From: Chloroflexota bacterium
GTDB lineage: Bacteria > Chloroflexota > Dormibacteria > CF-121
Direction: 5' to 3'
Assembly (NCBI GenBank): GCA_005882525.1
Contig: VBGO01000238.1
Coordinates: forward strand, 1-5,774
DNA length: 5,774 nucleotides
Shown: in pieces, positions 1 through 5,774 of the stretch
How the letters are laid out: each line of letters opens with the position of its first letter
Position numbering within the stretch: the first letter of the stretch is position 1
The notes under the pieces: model-generated
The model's input: the letters and a program-made list of their open reading frames with translations, nothing else
Told to the model about the DNA's origin: nothing
Database searches by the model: none
Translations under genes and position numbers: made by a program

Positions 1-9
1 TCTCCTTTT
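1..9 (-). promoter_or_regulatory. Strong Shine-Dalgarno sequence of a gene lying off the left edge
   Basis: Read on the minus strand, these bases are AAAAGGAGA, a near-perfect match to the anti-Shine-Dalgarno tail of 16S rRNA. The site lies 31 bases after the stop codon of the M24 gene and points out of the window. A start codon is therefore expected within about 5-10 bases beyond position 1, making that gene the next member of the leftward operon. The start codon itself is not visible. Confidence 0.6.
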
Positions 10-40
10 AGGTCTACGCACTCACGTGCTCAGTCGACGG

Positions 41-1224
41 TTACAGCAGATCGCTCTCCAACGGGTAGTTCGAGAGGATTTCAGGCCCTCCCTTGCCGAT
101 CAGCACCTGCTGTTCCAGTTTCACACCTTCGGTGCCGCCCTTCGGTCCGACGTAGCTCTCGACGCACATGGTCATGTTCTCCTCGAGCACACCGTCGTAG
201 CCGGATTTCGCGAAGTCTTGTGGATGGAAGATGTAGGGATATTCGCCCGTGAGCCCAACGCCGTGGGCGAGGCAGAAGTACCGGTTATCGACGTATGCGT
301 CGGGGATCCGCCAGCTCTTGTCGCTGATCTCGCGGAAAGTCGAACCGGGGCGCAGGAGCTCCATGTTGTGCGAGACCTGTTCGGCGGCGAGCGCATACAG
401 GCGGCGCTGCTCGTCGGAAGGCTTACCCGGCTCGCAGAAGAACGTTCGGGAGAAATCGGTGTACATGCCGCTCGGGCCGACGATGTCGGTGTCCAAGCAG
501 ACGTCTCCTGAAACCACGGGTTTGTCCGGGATCCGGAGCTCAACAGACGCGTCTCGACGTACTCACCGTCACGCGCGATCAGCTCCCCGTGAAGGACCGC
601 CCACAACTCGTTCTCCGTCATCTGCGGAGTCAACGCTTCACGCATGCGTGCGACCGCACGCTCGGTGGTTGCAATCGATCTCTTCATGACTTCGATCTCC
701 TGCTCAGACTTGATCGCCTTTGCGTGCTCGACGGCCCCTTGAGCGTCGAAGACCTCGATTCCGTGCCTCGCCAAGGCGGCGGGCCCGGGCGGGTTGAGGT
801 TGTCGACTGCCAGCCTCAGGCTGCTCTGGCCGCAATGCGTCCTCATCAGATCTGCAATCTCGGCGGCCCAAAGGGACGCGAACTCGTTCACCCTCGGACC
901 GGCTGCGACGTACGACCAGGTCACCGCTGGGCGGATTTCGTCGATCGTGCCGAGATCGCGCGCGAGGTGTTCCGCCCCTTGAAACTCGAACAGGATCACG
1001 GGTCCCTCGGCGGGGATGAAGACGTACCGCGCCGGGTTCCGGAGCAGGAACACCTGCATGTTCCTTGCGCCGGTCGCAAAGCGCAGATTCACCGGGTCGT
1101 AGAGAACACATGCATCGAAGTCGCGCACCTTCAACTCCTGCCGGAAGCGGGCGAGACGGAGGCGTGCCACTTCCAGTCCGTCACCGGCGGCCGCAGTGTC
1201 GTCGGTCGGTGTCGAATCGTCCAT
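41..1224 (-). pseudogene. M24-family metallohydrolase (Xaa-Pro peptidase / DddP-like), frameshifted by an internal deletion
   Basis: The family uses a two-metal pita-bread fold to act on Xaa-Pro peptides, creatine or, in DddP, dimethylsulfoniopropionate. The N-terminal part (1224 down to about 505, 240 codons) is a creatinase-type N domain followed by the start of the catalytic domain, reaching the family motif NPWFQE. The rest continues in another frame to TAA at 41-43 and ends NYPLESDLL, a normal family C-terminus. All five metal ligands are present in that second frame: Asp at 485-487, Asp at 455-457, His at 263-265, Glu at 158-160 and Glu at 113-115. Their spacing (10, 64, 35, 15 residues) agrees with the DddP ligand spacing as I recall it. 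At the junction WFQE runs almost directly into GDVCLDTD, so about 8-9 linking residues are missing as well as the frame. The ATG is 23 bases after the stop of the upstream isomerase gene. Its only GGAG is about 18 bases away, so the exact start is uncertain. As it stands the gene should make a truncated protein of about 350 residues without metal site. An assembly error is possible, but a single-base error would not explain the missing residues. Confidence 0.82.
505..510 (-). other. Deletion/frameshift junction in the M24 gene
   Basis: On the minus strand this is CAGGAG. Upstream it is read as Gln-Glu of the NPWFQE motif. Downstream the same bases are read one position out, as the end of an Ala codon, Gly and the start of Asp, giving the conserved (A)GD before CLDTD. 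This is what remains after loss of 3n+1 bases between two copies of CAGGAG, one in each reading frame. From the usual family spacing the loss would be roughly 25-31 bases. The sequence of the intact parent is inferred, not seen. Confidence 0.55.
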
Positions 1225-1247
1225 GACCGTCTGTACGGCGGTCTCCG

Positions 1248-2183
1248 CTACGCGGGAGCCGAGGTCAGCTGGTCGGAACGCAAGAGGCTAGCCAGCCGGC
1301 GGCACTCCGAAAGCATCTCGTCGAGATGCGGCAGCAATCGCGTCTTCCTACCGCGAACGAGCTCGATCATGAAGACGGGAGACCGCGGAAAAGCTATGCG
1401 CGAGAACAGGTCGTCGAACGGGATCTGTCCCCACCCCGGCGGCAGGTGCAGATCGCCGTATCCGAGCTCGGCGCTCGACTTCTCGCTGAGGATGCCGAAA
1501 ACATCGTGAAGGTGAAAGTGGTTGACGACCGGCGCGAGCCTCGCCACGCCCTCGAGGAAGTCGAAGCCGAACCAGCGTGCTGCCAAAAAGAGATGGCCGA
1601 AGTCGAGGCACACTCCCACTGCCGGGTGACCAACCGCCTCCACCTGGCCGGCAAGCTGGTCGGGCCAGATGGCGTACGAGTAGCCGACGTCGCCGACCGC
1701 ATACCAGGTCTCCACCCCAACTCTTCCACCCCAGGCGCTCACCTCGTCGCCGATCGCGCTGAGCGCCTCTCGCTCGTACTTCATCAAATCGAGCATCGCG
1801 ACCGACGCGCCCACGGGGGGCTTGAGCCGGACGCCGGGATGGTAAGCCATCGCCTCGGCACCGACTGCTCTTGCAAGCTCCAGCGACGCCCGCAGAAGAC
1901 GTTCGTGTAGGTCTCGCTCGCTCGTATCGAAGAGGTTGAGGTCGTTCGCGCCGTGAAGCGTGAACCGGAGATCGTCTCGGTGGCGATCGAGCACGGCAAT
2001 CCAGCGCGCGAGCTCGCGCCCATTGACGCGGCCGCCGAGAAGGACATCCCAGAGACCGGCGTCGATCTCGGCATGCGTGAAGCCGGCAGCCGCGACTGCG
2101 CGGAGCATCTCGTCCAACTCGCGAGGCTCGCCGCGGTCCTCGACCGCGTAGCCGAACCCGCTGAACCTCGCGTTCGATTCCAT
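1248..2183 (-). CDS. Sugar-phosphate isomerase/epimerase-like TIM-barrel protein (paralog A)
   Basis: This is a xylose-isomerase-like TIM barrel (AP endonuclease 2 superfamily); such proteins isomerise or epimerise sugars, inositols or keto acids using a divalent metal. Numbering from the chosen ATG (311 residues), likely metal or catalytic residues are H77 (TLHG), H115 (HPG), E158 (VETW), D194 and H197 (CLDFGHL), H222/H224/H226 (NHFHLHD), H246 (GDLH) and E274 (IELV). An ATG at 2243 is in frame, but I chose 2183. There the N-terminus (FSGFGYAVED) aligns with that of the right-arm paralog (FTGFGCSVDD), and a GAGG at 2192-2195 sits 8 bases upstream. The extra 20 residues from 2243 have no Shine-Dalgarno sequence and no counterpart. 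The gene is first in the leftward unit, 23 bases before the M24 gene. No signal peptide is visible, so it is cytoplasmic. The substrate is unknown. Confidence 0.85.
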   Translation of the reverse strand: MESNARFSGFGYAVEDRGEPRELDEMLRAVAAAGFTHAEIDAGLWDVLLGGRVNGRELARWIAVLDRHRDDLRFTLHGANDLNLFDTSERDLHERLLRASLELARAVGAEAMAYHPGVRLKPPVGASVAMLDLMKYEREALSAIGDEVSAWGGRVGVETWYAVGDVGYSYAIWPDQLAGQVEAVGHPAVGVCLDFGHLFLAARWFGFDFLEGVARLAPVVNHFHLHDVFGILSEKSSAELGYGDLHLPPGWGQIPFDDLFSRIAFPRSPVFMIELVRGRKTRLLPHLDEMLSECRRLASLLRSDQLTSAPA

Positions 2184-2270
2184 TCCGTCAGCCTCGTTTA
2201 GGGACGGACTCCACGCCAAGCCGAGTCGCTTGACGACATCCATCCTACAACCGTATCATCGAAACGTCAG
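2184..2270. promoter_or_regulatory. Divergent intergenic control region between paralog A and the GntR-type regulator
   Basis: These 87 bases separate the start codons of the two divergent units and must hold the leftward promoter and, very likely, the regulator's operator. Short inverted repeats are visible: GTCG-N5-CGAC at 2225-2237 over the rightward -35 box, TCATC-N9-GATGA at 2256-2274 over the -10 box and start codon, and a wider TGACG/CGTCA pair at 2231-2235 and 2265-2269. None is long enough to be sure of, and no classical FadR-like TGGT-N3-ACCA site is seen. I could not identify a convincing leftward -35/-10 pair. Confidence 0.45.
2230..2259 (+). promoter_or_regulatory. Sigma-70-type promoter of the GntR-type regulator gene
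   Basis: TTGACG (2230-2235) and TATCAT (2254-2259), each matching 5 of 6 consensus bases, are separated by 18 bases. Transcription would start near 2266-2271, at or just before the ATG at 2271. No Shine-Dalgarno sequence precedes that ATG, so the transcript is predicted to be leaderless or nearly so. The placement over short inverted repeats would allow autorepression. Confidence 0.55.
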
Positions 2271-3056
2271 ATGACCGATGACCTTCCTCGCATCGGGCGA
2301 ACACGTCTCCCCGATACCGTGGCGTCTCTCCTCGAGGACAAGATCCTTCAGGGCGACTGGCATCCCGGTCGTCGACTCCCGTCCGAACCGGATCTCGGCC
2401 TGCAGCTAGGCGTCAGCCGCTCGGTCGTCAGAGACGCGATGAAGACTCTCGCCACGCGCGGCCTCGTCGAGGTCCGACAGGGCGTGGGGACTGTAGTGGC
2501 GCAGCCTTCGAGCGATGCGTACACGGATGCGATCTTGGTGCTGCTTCGCAGGTCGAAGCTGACCGTTGGACAAGTCCTCGAGGCGCGGGAGGTCATCGAG
2601 ACCGGGCTCGCCGGTTTCGCGGCCTCGCGTCGAACTGGTGATGACTGCGGCCGAATGCGGAACTGTTTCGAGGACTACCGCCGCGCAGTTGACGCTACGG
2701 ATTGGGCGCTCGCGCAACGGAAGCACACGGAGTTCCACCTCTCCATCCTCACCGCAGTTCAAGCGCCGGCGCTGGAAATCCTCCTCCTACCAATGCAGTC
2801 CATTGTCCTGGCAGCTCCGTTGCCGCCGATTTTGGATGACAAGGCGCTGTGGGAGGTTCCTCTGCACGAGAAAATCTTGTCCGCCATCGAACGAGCTGAC
2901 GCGGAGGCAGCCCGCGAAGCCGTGATCGAGCATTTCGCGTTTCGACACAGCCCGCTCTATGCCGATGCACTCGCCCAGTTGAGTCGTTACGAATCCGGCG
3001 ACAACAACACCCGCGCGGAGGGAGGTCTACAGCCAAAACTTTACGACGGTCGATAA
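2271..3056 (+). CDS. GntR-family transcriptional regulator, FadR subfamily (FCD domain)
   Basis: This is a DNA-binding regulator whose C-terminal domain binds a small organic acid or sugar-acid-like effector. Residues about 12-77 form the winged helix-turn-helix: DTVASLLEDKI, PGRRLPSEPDL, LGVSRSVVRDAMKTL, then the wing GLVEVRQGVGTVV. Residues about 95-225 form the all-helical FCD domain, with R106 in LEAREVIE and the usual metal-site histidines H156 (EFHLSI), H199 (LHEKILSAI) and H221 (IEHF). At the position where FCD proteins usually have the first metal ligand Asp (four residues before H156) this protein has His152. At 261 residues the length is slightly above normal, because of a polar C-terminal tail of about 20 residues. 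The start has no Shine-Dalgarno sequence but lies 11 bases after a good -10 box. Its place between the two arms suggests it controls both and represses itself. Confidence 0.9.
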   Translation: MTDDLPRIGRTRLPDTVASLLEDKILQGDWHPGRRLPSEPDLGLQLGVSRSVVRDAMKTLATRGLVEVRQGVGTVVAQPSSDAYTDAILVLLRRSKLTVGQVLEAREVIETGLAGFAASRRTGDDCGRMRNCFEDYRRAVDATDWALAQRKHTEFHLSILTAVQAPALEILLLPMQSIVLAAPLPPILDDKALWEVPLHEKILSAIERADAEAAREAVIEHFAFRHSPLYADALAQLSRYESGDNNTRAEGGLQPKLYDGR

Positions 3057-3160
3057 CTCAGGACACGGAATCGTTCCATCAGCGCATGCAGGCGAGTGAC
3101 GGTTTCGCTTGTTCAACTGGGCGTCGCGTTTCGGTGCGGTGCGGAAGGAGTGGGGAACAC
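3057..3160. other. Spacer between the regulator and binding-protein genes
   Basis: These 104 bases contain a small inverted repeat GGAA-TCG-TTCC at 3067-3077 and the Shine-Dalgarno sequence at 3145-3150. I see no stem-loop with T-run that would serve as a terminator and no convincing -35/-10 pair. Read-through from the regulator promoter is therefore plausible, and the small inverted repeat is only a weak operator candidate. An ATG at 3086 is in frame with the binding-protein gene but has no Shine-Dalgarno sequence. Confidence 0.35.
3145..3150 (+). promoter_or_regulatory. Ribosome binding site that fixes the start of the binding-protein gene
   Basis: AAGGAG lies 10 bases before the ATG at 3161. 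It decides between that ATG and the earlier in-frame ATG at 3086, which has no such site and would add 25 residues unlike a signal sequence. Confidence 0.7.
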
Positions 3161-4819
3161 ATGGATCGCGAGACACGTAGGCAGTTCGAAGAATTCCGGC
3201 GTGGTGCCGGTCCAATCGAGAATCAAGTTATCGACGACCTCCTCGACGGCAGCTGCGACCGCAGCGGCTTTCTCCAGCGCGGCGCAATGTTCGGCCTTTC
3301 CATTTCGGCGCTGGGTGCAGCGCTGGCCGCGGCGGGTGAGGCGCCCTTGGCCTTCGCCCGATCGAACCGGCTGCAAGCAGGCGGCCGCCTCAAGTTCGGC
3401 ATCAACGGCCAACCGTACGGCGCCATCGAGCCGTACACGTTCAACTCGATCAGCGGCGTTGACGTCGCTGCACCATCCGCCGAGTATCTTGCCCGCATTA
3501 CGGGGAGAATGGTCGCGGTCCCCGAGTTGGCGCTCAGCTGGAAAGCAAATTCCGCCGCGTCCCGCTGGACGATCACACTGCGCCCCAAGGTGAAGTTCCA
3601 TACCGGTCAGACGATGTCGGCCGCGGATGTCATCGCGACCTACAAACGACTGACCGACCCGGCACAGGGCAGCGCGGCACTCAGCAATTTCAAGGGCGTC
3701 CTCAGCCCCGACGGCATCAGCGCCGGTGGCCGCAATACGGTTATCTTCGATCTCGAGAGCCCGAACGCGTTCTTCCCCTACCTGATCGGCTCGACGTCGT
3801 ACCAGTCGATGATCCTGCCGGCGTCGTACCAGCCTGGCACGTTCATTTCCAAGCCGCAGGGTACGGGCCCCTTCGTGCTGAAGGCGTACAACACGTCCGT
3901 GAGTGCGACGTACGATCGCTTCCCGCGCTGGTGGGGTGGCCACACACCCCTGGATGGGATCGACTCGACGATTTATGCGGCCCTTCCGGCGATGTGGGCC
4001 GCGCTGCTGAGCGGCTCAATCCAACTCGTCGACGACGGATTCGATCCCTCAGTCGACGGGAAACCAAATCTTCACGTCTACGCACTGCCTGGAGCGTCTC
4101 AAGGTCAGGTCGCGATGCGCGTGGACATGCCGCCGTGGAACGACTATCGCGTGCGGCAAGCGCTCGCCTATTCCATCGACCGCCCGACGTTGGCCAAGGC
4201 CCTGTACGGCAAGCGCGGGACCATCGGCAACGACACACCCTTCTCGCCGGCCTATCCGTACACAGCAAAGGTCCCCCAGCGAAAGCAGAACCTGACGCTC
4301 GCCAAGCAGTTGCTGGCGGCGAGCGGCCACCCCAACGGGTTCTCGGCCACGCTGACGACCGGAAATGAGCAGTACAAGAAGACCATCGCCGAGGTTGTGC
4401 AGGCCTCCGCCAAGAAGATCGGGATCGACATCACCCTCGAGCTGCTGGATCCGAGCGTGTACTACGGCGGCTCGCCGACCGCGACACCCTGGCTGAACGC
4501 TCCGTTCACGGTCACGACCTGGGCGAATCGGCCGACCGTGATGAATTACCTCACGGCAACGCTCATCACTGGTGGCGCCTGGAATGCGGCCCGCTACTCG
4601 AACCCCAAGTTCGACGCATTGGTGAAATCGTTCGCGGCCGCGATCGCGCTAAAGGACCAGCGGAAGTATGCAAAGCAGATGCAGCTCATGCTCCTGCATG
4701 ACACTCCAAATCTCAGTCTGGCGTGGGCGCCGATAACCAGCGTCGGCTCGACTCGAGTGCACGGCTTCCCGCTCCTACCGATTGGCATTTCCATGGGGAA
4801 GGTTTCTCTGAGCAAGTAA
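3161..4819 (+). CDS. ABC transporter substrate-binding protein, family 5 (peptide/opine/nickel type)
   Basis: This is an extracytoplasmic solute receptor of the DppA/OppA-like SBP_bac_5 family, delivering substrate to a membrane permease. The 552-residue protein starts with a charged stretch of about 30 residues. Then come DRSGFLQR (33-40) and a hydrophobic segment (41-60) ending in a possible signal peptidase I site AFA (64-66). Family motifs follow: PELALSW (121-127), W136-TITLRPKVKFHTGQTMSAADV (to about 157), TGPFVLKAY (235-243), and DYRVRQALAYSIDR (328-341), the most diagnostic. The C-terminal lobe is complete to SLSK. The export signal looks like a twin-arginine signal whose second Arg is Ser35. 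Where many relatives have a lipobox Cys (LAACG), this one has Ala58, so it may be released or anchored by an uncleaved helix. No permease or ATPase gene is in the window. The substrate could be a peptide, an opine or a glycoside; the fold alone does not decide. The next gene begins 65 bases downstream without a visible terminator. Confidence 0.9.
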   Translation: MDRETRRQFEEFRRGAGPIENQVIDDLLDGSCDRSGFLQRGAMFGLSISALGAALAAAGEAPLAFARSNRLQAGGRLKFGINGQPYGAIEPYTFNSISGVDVAAPSAEYLARITGRMVAVPELALSWKANSAASRWTITLRPKVKFHTGQTMSAADVIATYKRLTDPAQGSAALSNFKGVLSPDGISAGGRNTVIFDLESPNAFFPYLIGSTSYQSMILPASYQPGTFISKPQGTGPFVLKAYNTSVSATYDRFPRWWGGHTPLDGIDSTIYAALPAMWAALLSGSIQLVDDGFDPSVDGKPNLHVYALPGASQGQVAMRVDMPPWNDYRVRQALAYSIDRPTLAKALYGKRGTIGNDTPFSPAYPYTAKVPQRKQNLTLAKQLLAASGHPNGFSATLTTGNEQYKKTIAEVVQASAKKIGIDITLELLDPSVYYGGSPTATPWLNAPFTVTTWANRPTVMNYLTATLITGGAWNAARYSNPKFDALVKSFAAAIALKDQRKYAKQMQLMLLHDTPNLSLAWAPITSVGSTRVHGFPLLPIGISMGKVSLSK

Positions 4820-4862
4820 CAAGCGCATCCGAAGGAAACCGCGACGTGCAATCCGTTGCTGC

Positions 4863-4878
4863 CTGAGGGACTGAGGGA
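4863..4878 (+). repeat. Tandem octamer CTGAGGGA x2 carrying the ribosome binding site of paralog B
   Basis: Two perfect head-to-tail copies of CTGAGGGA occur at 4863-4870 and 4871-4878. The second copy provides GAGGGA six bases before the GTG start at 4885; the first places another GAGGG eight bases further upstream. The repeat is seen directly. An effect on translation (standby site or slippage-variable ribosome binding site) is inference. Confidence 0.7.
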
Positions 4879-4884
4879 CTCACA

Positions 4885-5772
4885 GTGCTCTTCACTGGAT
4901 TCGGCTGCTCGGTCGATGACGCGCAGCAGCTAGGCGATGCCCTCGACACGATCGCAGAGGCCGGTTTTACCCACGCCGAGATCCGGCCGCGCGACTCAGA
5001 GCTCTGGCTGAACGGCGACCTCAACCATCGCGAGTTGGGGCGTTACGTCAACGTACTCGCGCGCTTCGGTGACCGGCTCTCGTACACGCTGCACGGCCCG
5101 TACGAGCTGAATCTTTTCGACGGCGACGGCCGCCATAGACGGCTTCTGGGCGCAGCTGTCGAGTTTGCGCGCGCGATCGGCGCCTCAGCGGTCGTCGTTC
5201 ACCCGGGTCGCATGGAGAAGCATCTGTTCGGCGGGGCGTCGATGGACGAACTGATGGCTCGGGAACGCCGGGCGCTACTAGAGATCGCCGAGCAAGAGAA
5301 CGTTTGGAATGGCTCGCTTGCTCTCGAAACGTGGTTCGCGGTTGACGGCGTCGCCTACTCCTACGCGATCTGGCCGGCGCAGCTGGCGCGGCAGGTCGAA
5401 AGGATCGCGCATGAGCGGATCGGGGTTTGTCTGGACATCGGGCACCTGCAGCTCGCGGCAAGCTGGTTCGGGTTCGACTTCCGAGAGGCAGTTCGGCGGC
5501 TTGCGCCACTTGCGGCTCACGTGCATCTTCACGAGAACTTCGGAGTCTTGACTGGTGACGCGCGGACTGAACTAGGGCACGGCGATTTGCACGTCCCGCC
5601 GGGCTGGGGCAGCCTTGCTCTGGACGAGGCTCTCGAAGACGCGAGTTTCGCGCGCGTTCCGGTCCTCAATGTCGAGGTCGCCGCGCGTCTCGCGCGCCCC
5701 CATCTCAAAGGCATCCTTCTGGAGTGCAAGCGTCTGGCAGGACTTGAGCGAGCCGAGGGCGTGCATACGTGA
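4885..5772 (+). CDS. Sugar-phosphate isomerase/epimerase-like TIM-barrel protein (paralog B)
   Basis: This is a xylose-isomerase-like TIM-barrel protein of 295 residues and a clear paralog of the left-arm protein. In the central stretch (residues 145-220 here, 155-230 there) I count 49 identical residues out of 76 with no gap. Putative metal or catalytic residues are conserved: H70 (TLHG), H106 (HPG), E148 (LETW), D184 and H187 (CLDIGHL), H212/H214/H216 (AHVHLHE), H236 (GDLH) and E264 (NVEV). One difference is E217 after HLH, where paralog A has Asp226. The segment after HPG also differs, with RMEKHLFGGASMDEL here against VRLKPPVGASVAML there, so the substrate loop may have diverged. The start is GTG with GAGGGA six bases upstream. 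The protein is cytoplasmic and probably cotranscribed with the binding-protein gene. TGA at 5770-5772 ends it just inside the window, so the gene is complete. Confidence 0.88.
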   Translation: MLFTGFGCSVDDAQQLGDALDTIAEAGFTHAEIRPRDSELWLNGDLNHRELGRYVNVLARFGDRLSYTLHGPYELNLFDGDGRHRRLLGAAVEFARAIGASAVVVHPGRMEKHLFGGASMDELMARERRALLEIAEQENVWNGSLALETWFAVDGVAYSYAIWPAQLARQVERIAHERIGVCLDIGHLQLAASWFGFDFREAVRRLAPLAAHVHLHENFGVLTGDARTELGHGDLHVPPGWGSLALDEALEDASFARVPVLNVEVAARLARPHLKGILLECKRLAGLERAEGVHT

Positions 5773-5774
5773 CC
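5769..5774 (+). other. Possible start of a further gene overlapping the paralog B stop (GTGA)
   Basis: The stop codon TGA is preceded by G, giving the four-base GTGA overlap often seen between translationally coupled genes. Only six bases remain in the window, so this is a guess from the junction alone, with no coding evidence. Confidence 0.15.

Noticed and set aside
18..38. CACGTG and GTCGAC palindromes and a GCAC/GTGC hairpin after the M24 stop, as a terminator or operator
   Set aside because: The arms are only 4-6 bases and no T-run follows on the minus strand. A strong ribosome binding site follows instead, which argues for read-through.
41..1224. Calling the M24 gene dddP (DMSP lyase)
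   Set aside because: Ligand spacing fits DddP, but the proposed catalytic Asp is Gly and the neighbours give no DMSP context, so only the family-level name is supported.
589..1509. Long plus-strand open frame of 306 codons opposite the M24 and isomerase genes
   Set aside because: It runs antisense across the junction of two well-supported minus-strand genes. Its translation is low-complexity and rich in Arg, with no family motif, as expected for antisense frames in GC-rich DNA.
2184..2243. Upstream ATG at 2243 as start of paralog A
   Set aside because: It has no Shine-Dalgarno sequence, and the extra 20 residues have no counterpart in paralog B. The ATG at 2183 has GAGG 8 bases upstream and aligns with the paralog's N-terminus.
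3113..3943. Minus-strand open frame of 276 codons opposite the binding-protein gene
   Set aside because: The plus-strand protein has unmistakable family-5 binding-protein motifs across this whole stretch. The antisense translation has none and is a GC-driven shadow.
4820..4884. Terminator or separate promoter between the binding-protein gene and paralog B
   Set aside because: No GC stem with T-run and no -35/-10 pair is visible. The simplest view is cotranscription.

Overview
This 5.8-kb, GC-rich window is a compact bacterial catabolic or uptake cluster. It is built around a divergent pair of transcription units and holds one regulator, one transport protein, two paralogous TIM-barrel isomerase/epimerase genes and one broken M24 metallohydrolase gene. 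Coding density is very high: no gap exceeds about 110 bases, and I see no tRNA, rRNA, CRISPR array or insertion sequence. High GC, an apparently leaderless promoter and the N-terminal layout of the binding protein (a cytoplasmic stretch, then a degenerate twin-arginine-like segment) fit a soil-type actinobacterium such as the Thermoleophilia. That placement is inference and I hold it loosely.

Left arm (minus strand, read right to left): a sugar-phosphate isomerase/epimerase-like protein (2183 down to 1248), then an M24 (creatinase/Xaa-Pro peptidase/DddP-like) gene (1224 down to 41). The M24 gene is split by a frameshift with apparent loss of several residues near 505-510. At positions 1-9 a strong Shine-Dalgarno sequence on the minus strand implies a further gene of this operon just beyond the left edge.

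Right arm (plus strand): a GntR/FadR-type regulator (2271-3056) with a good -35/-10 pair only 11 bases before its ATG, then a family-5 (peptide/nickel/opine type) ABC substrate-binding protein (3161-4819), then a second isomerase/epimerase (GTG 4885 to 5772) that is clearly a paralog of the left-arm one. The last codons form a GTGA overlap that could start another gene.

Reading of the whole: the regulator sits between the two arms and probably controls both from the 87-base divergent intergenic region. The binding protein would capture a small peptide-like, opine-like or glycoside-like substrate for permeases that are not in the window. The two isomerases and the M24 enzyme would process it. 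The substrate cannot be read from the sequence. The most notable points are the inverted paralog pair flanking regulator and binding protein, the internal deletion in the M24 gene, and that gene's Gly at the position I recall as the catalytic Asp of the DMSP lyase DddP although all metal ligands are kept at DddP spacing.
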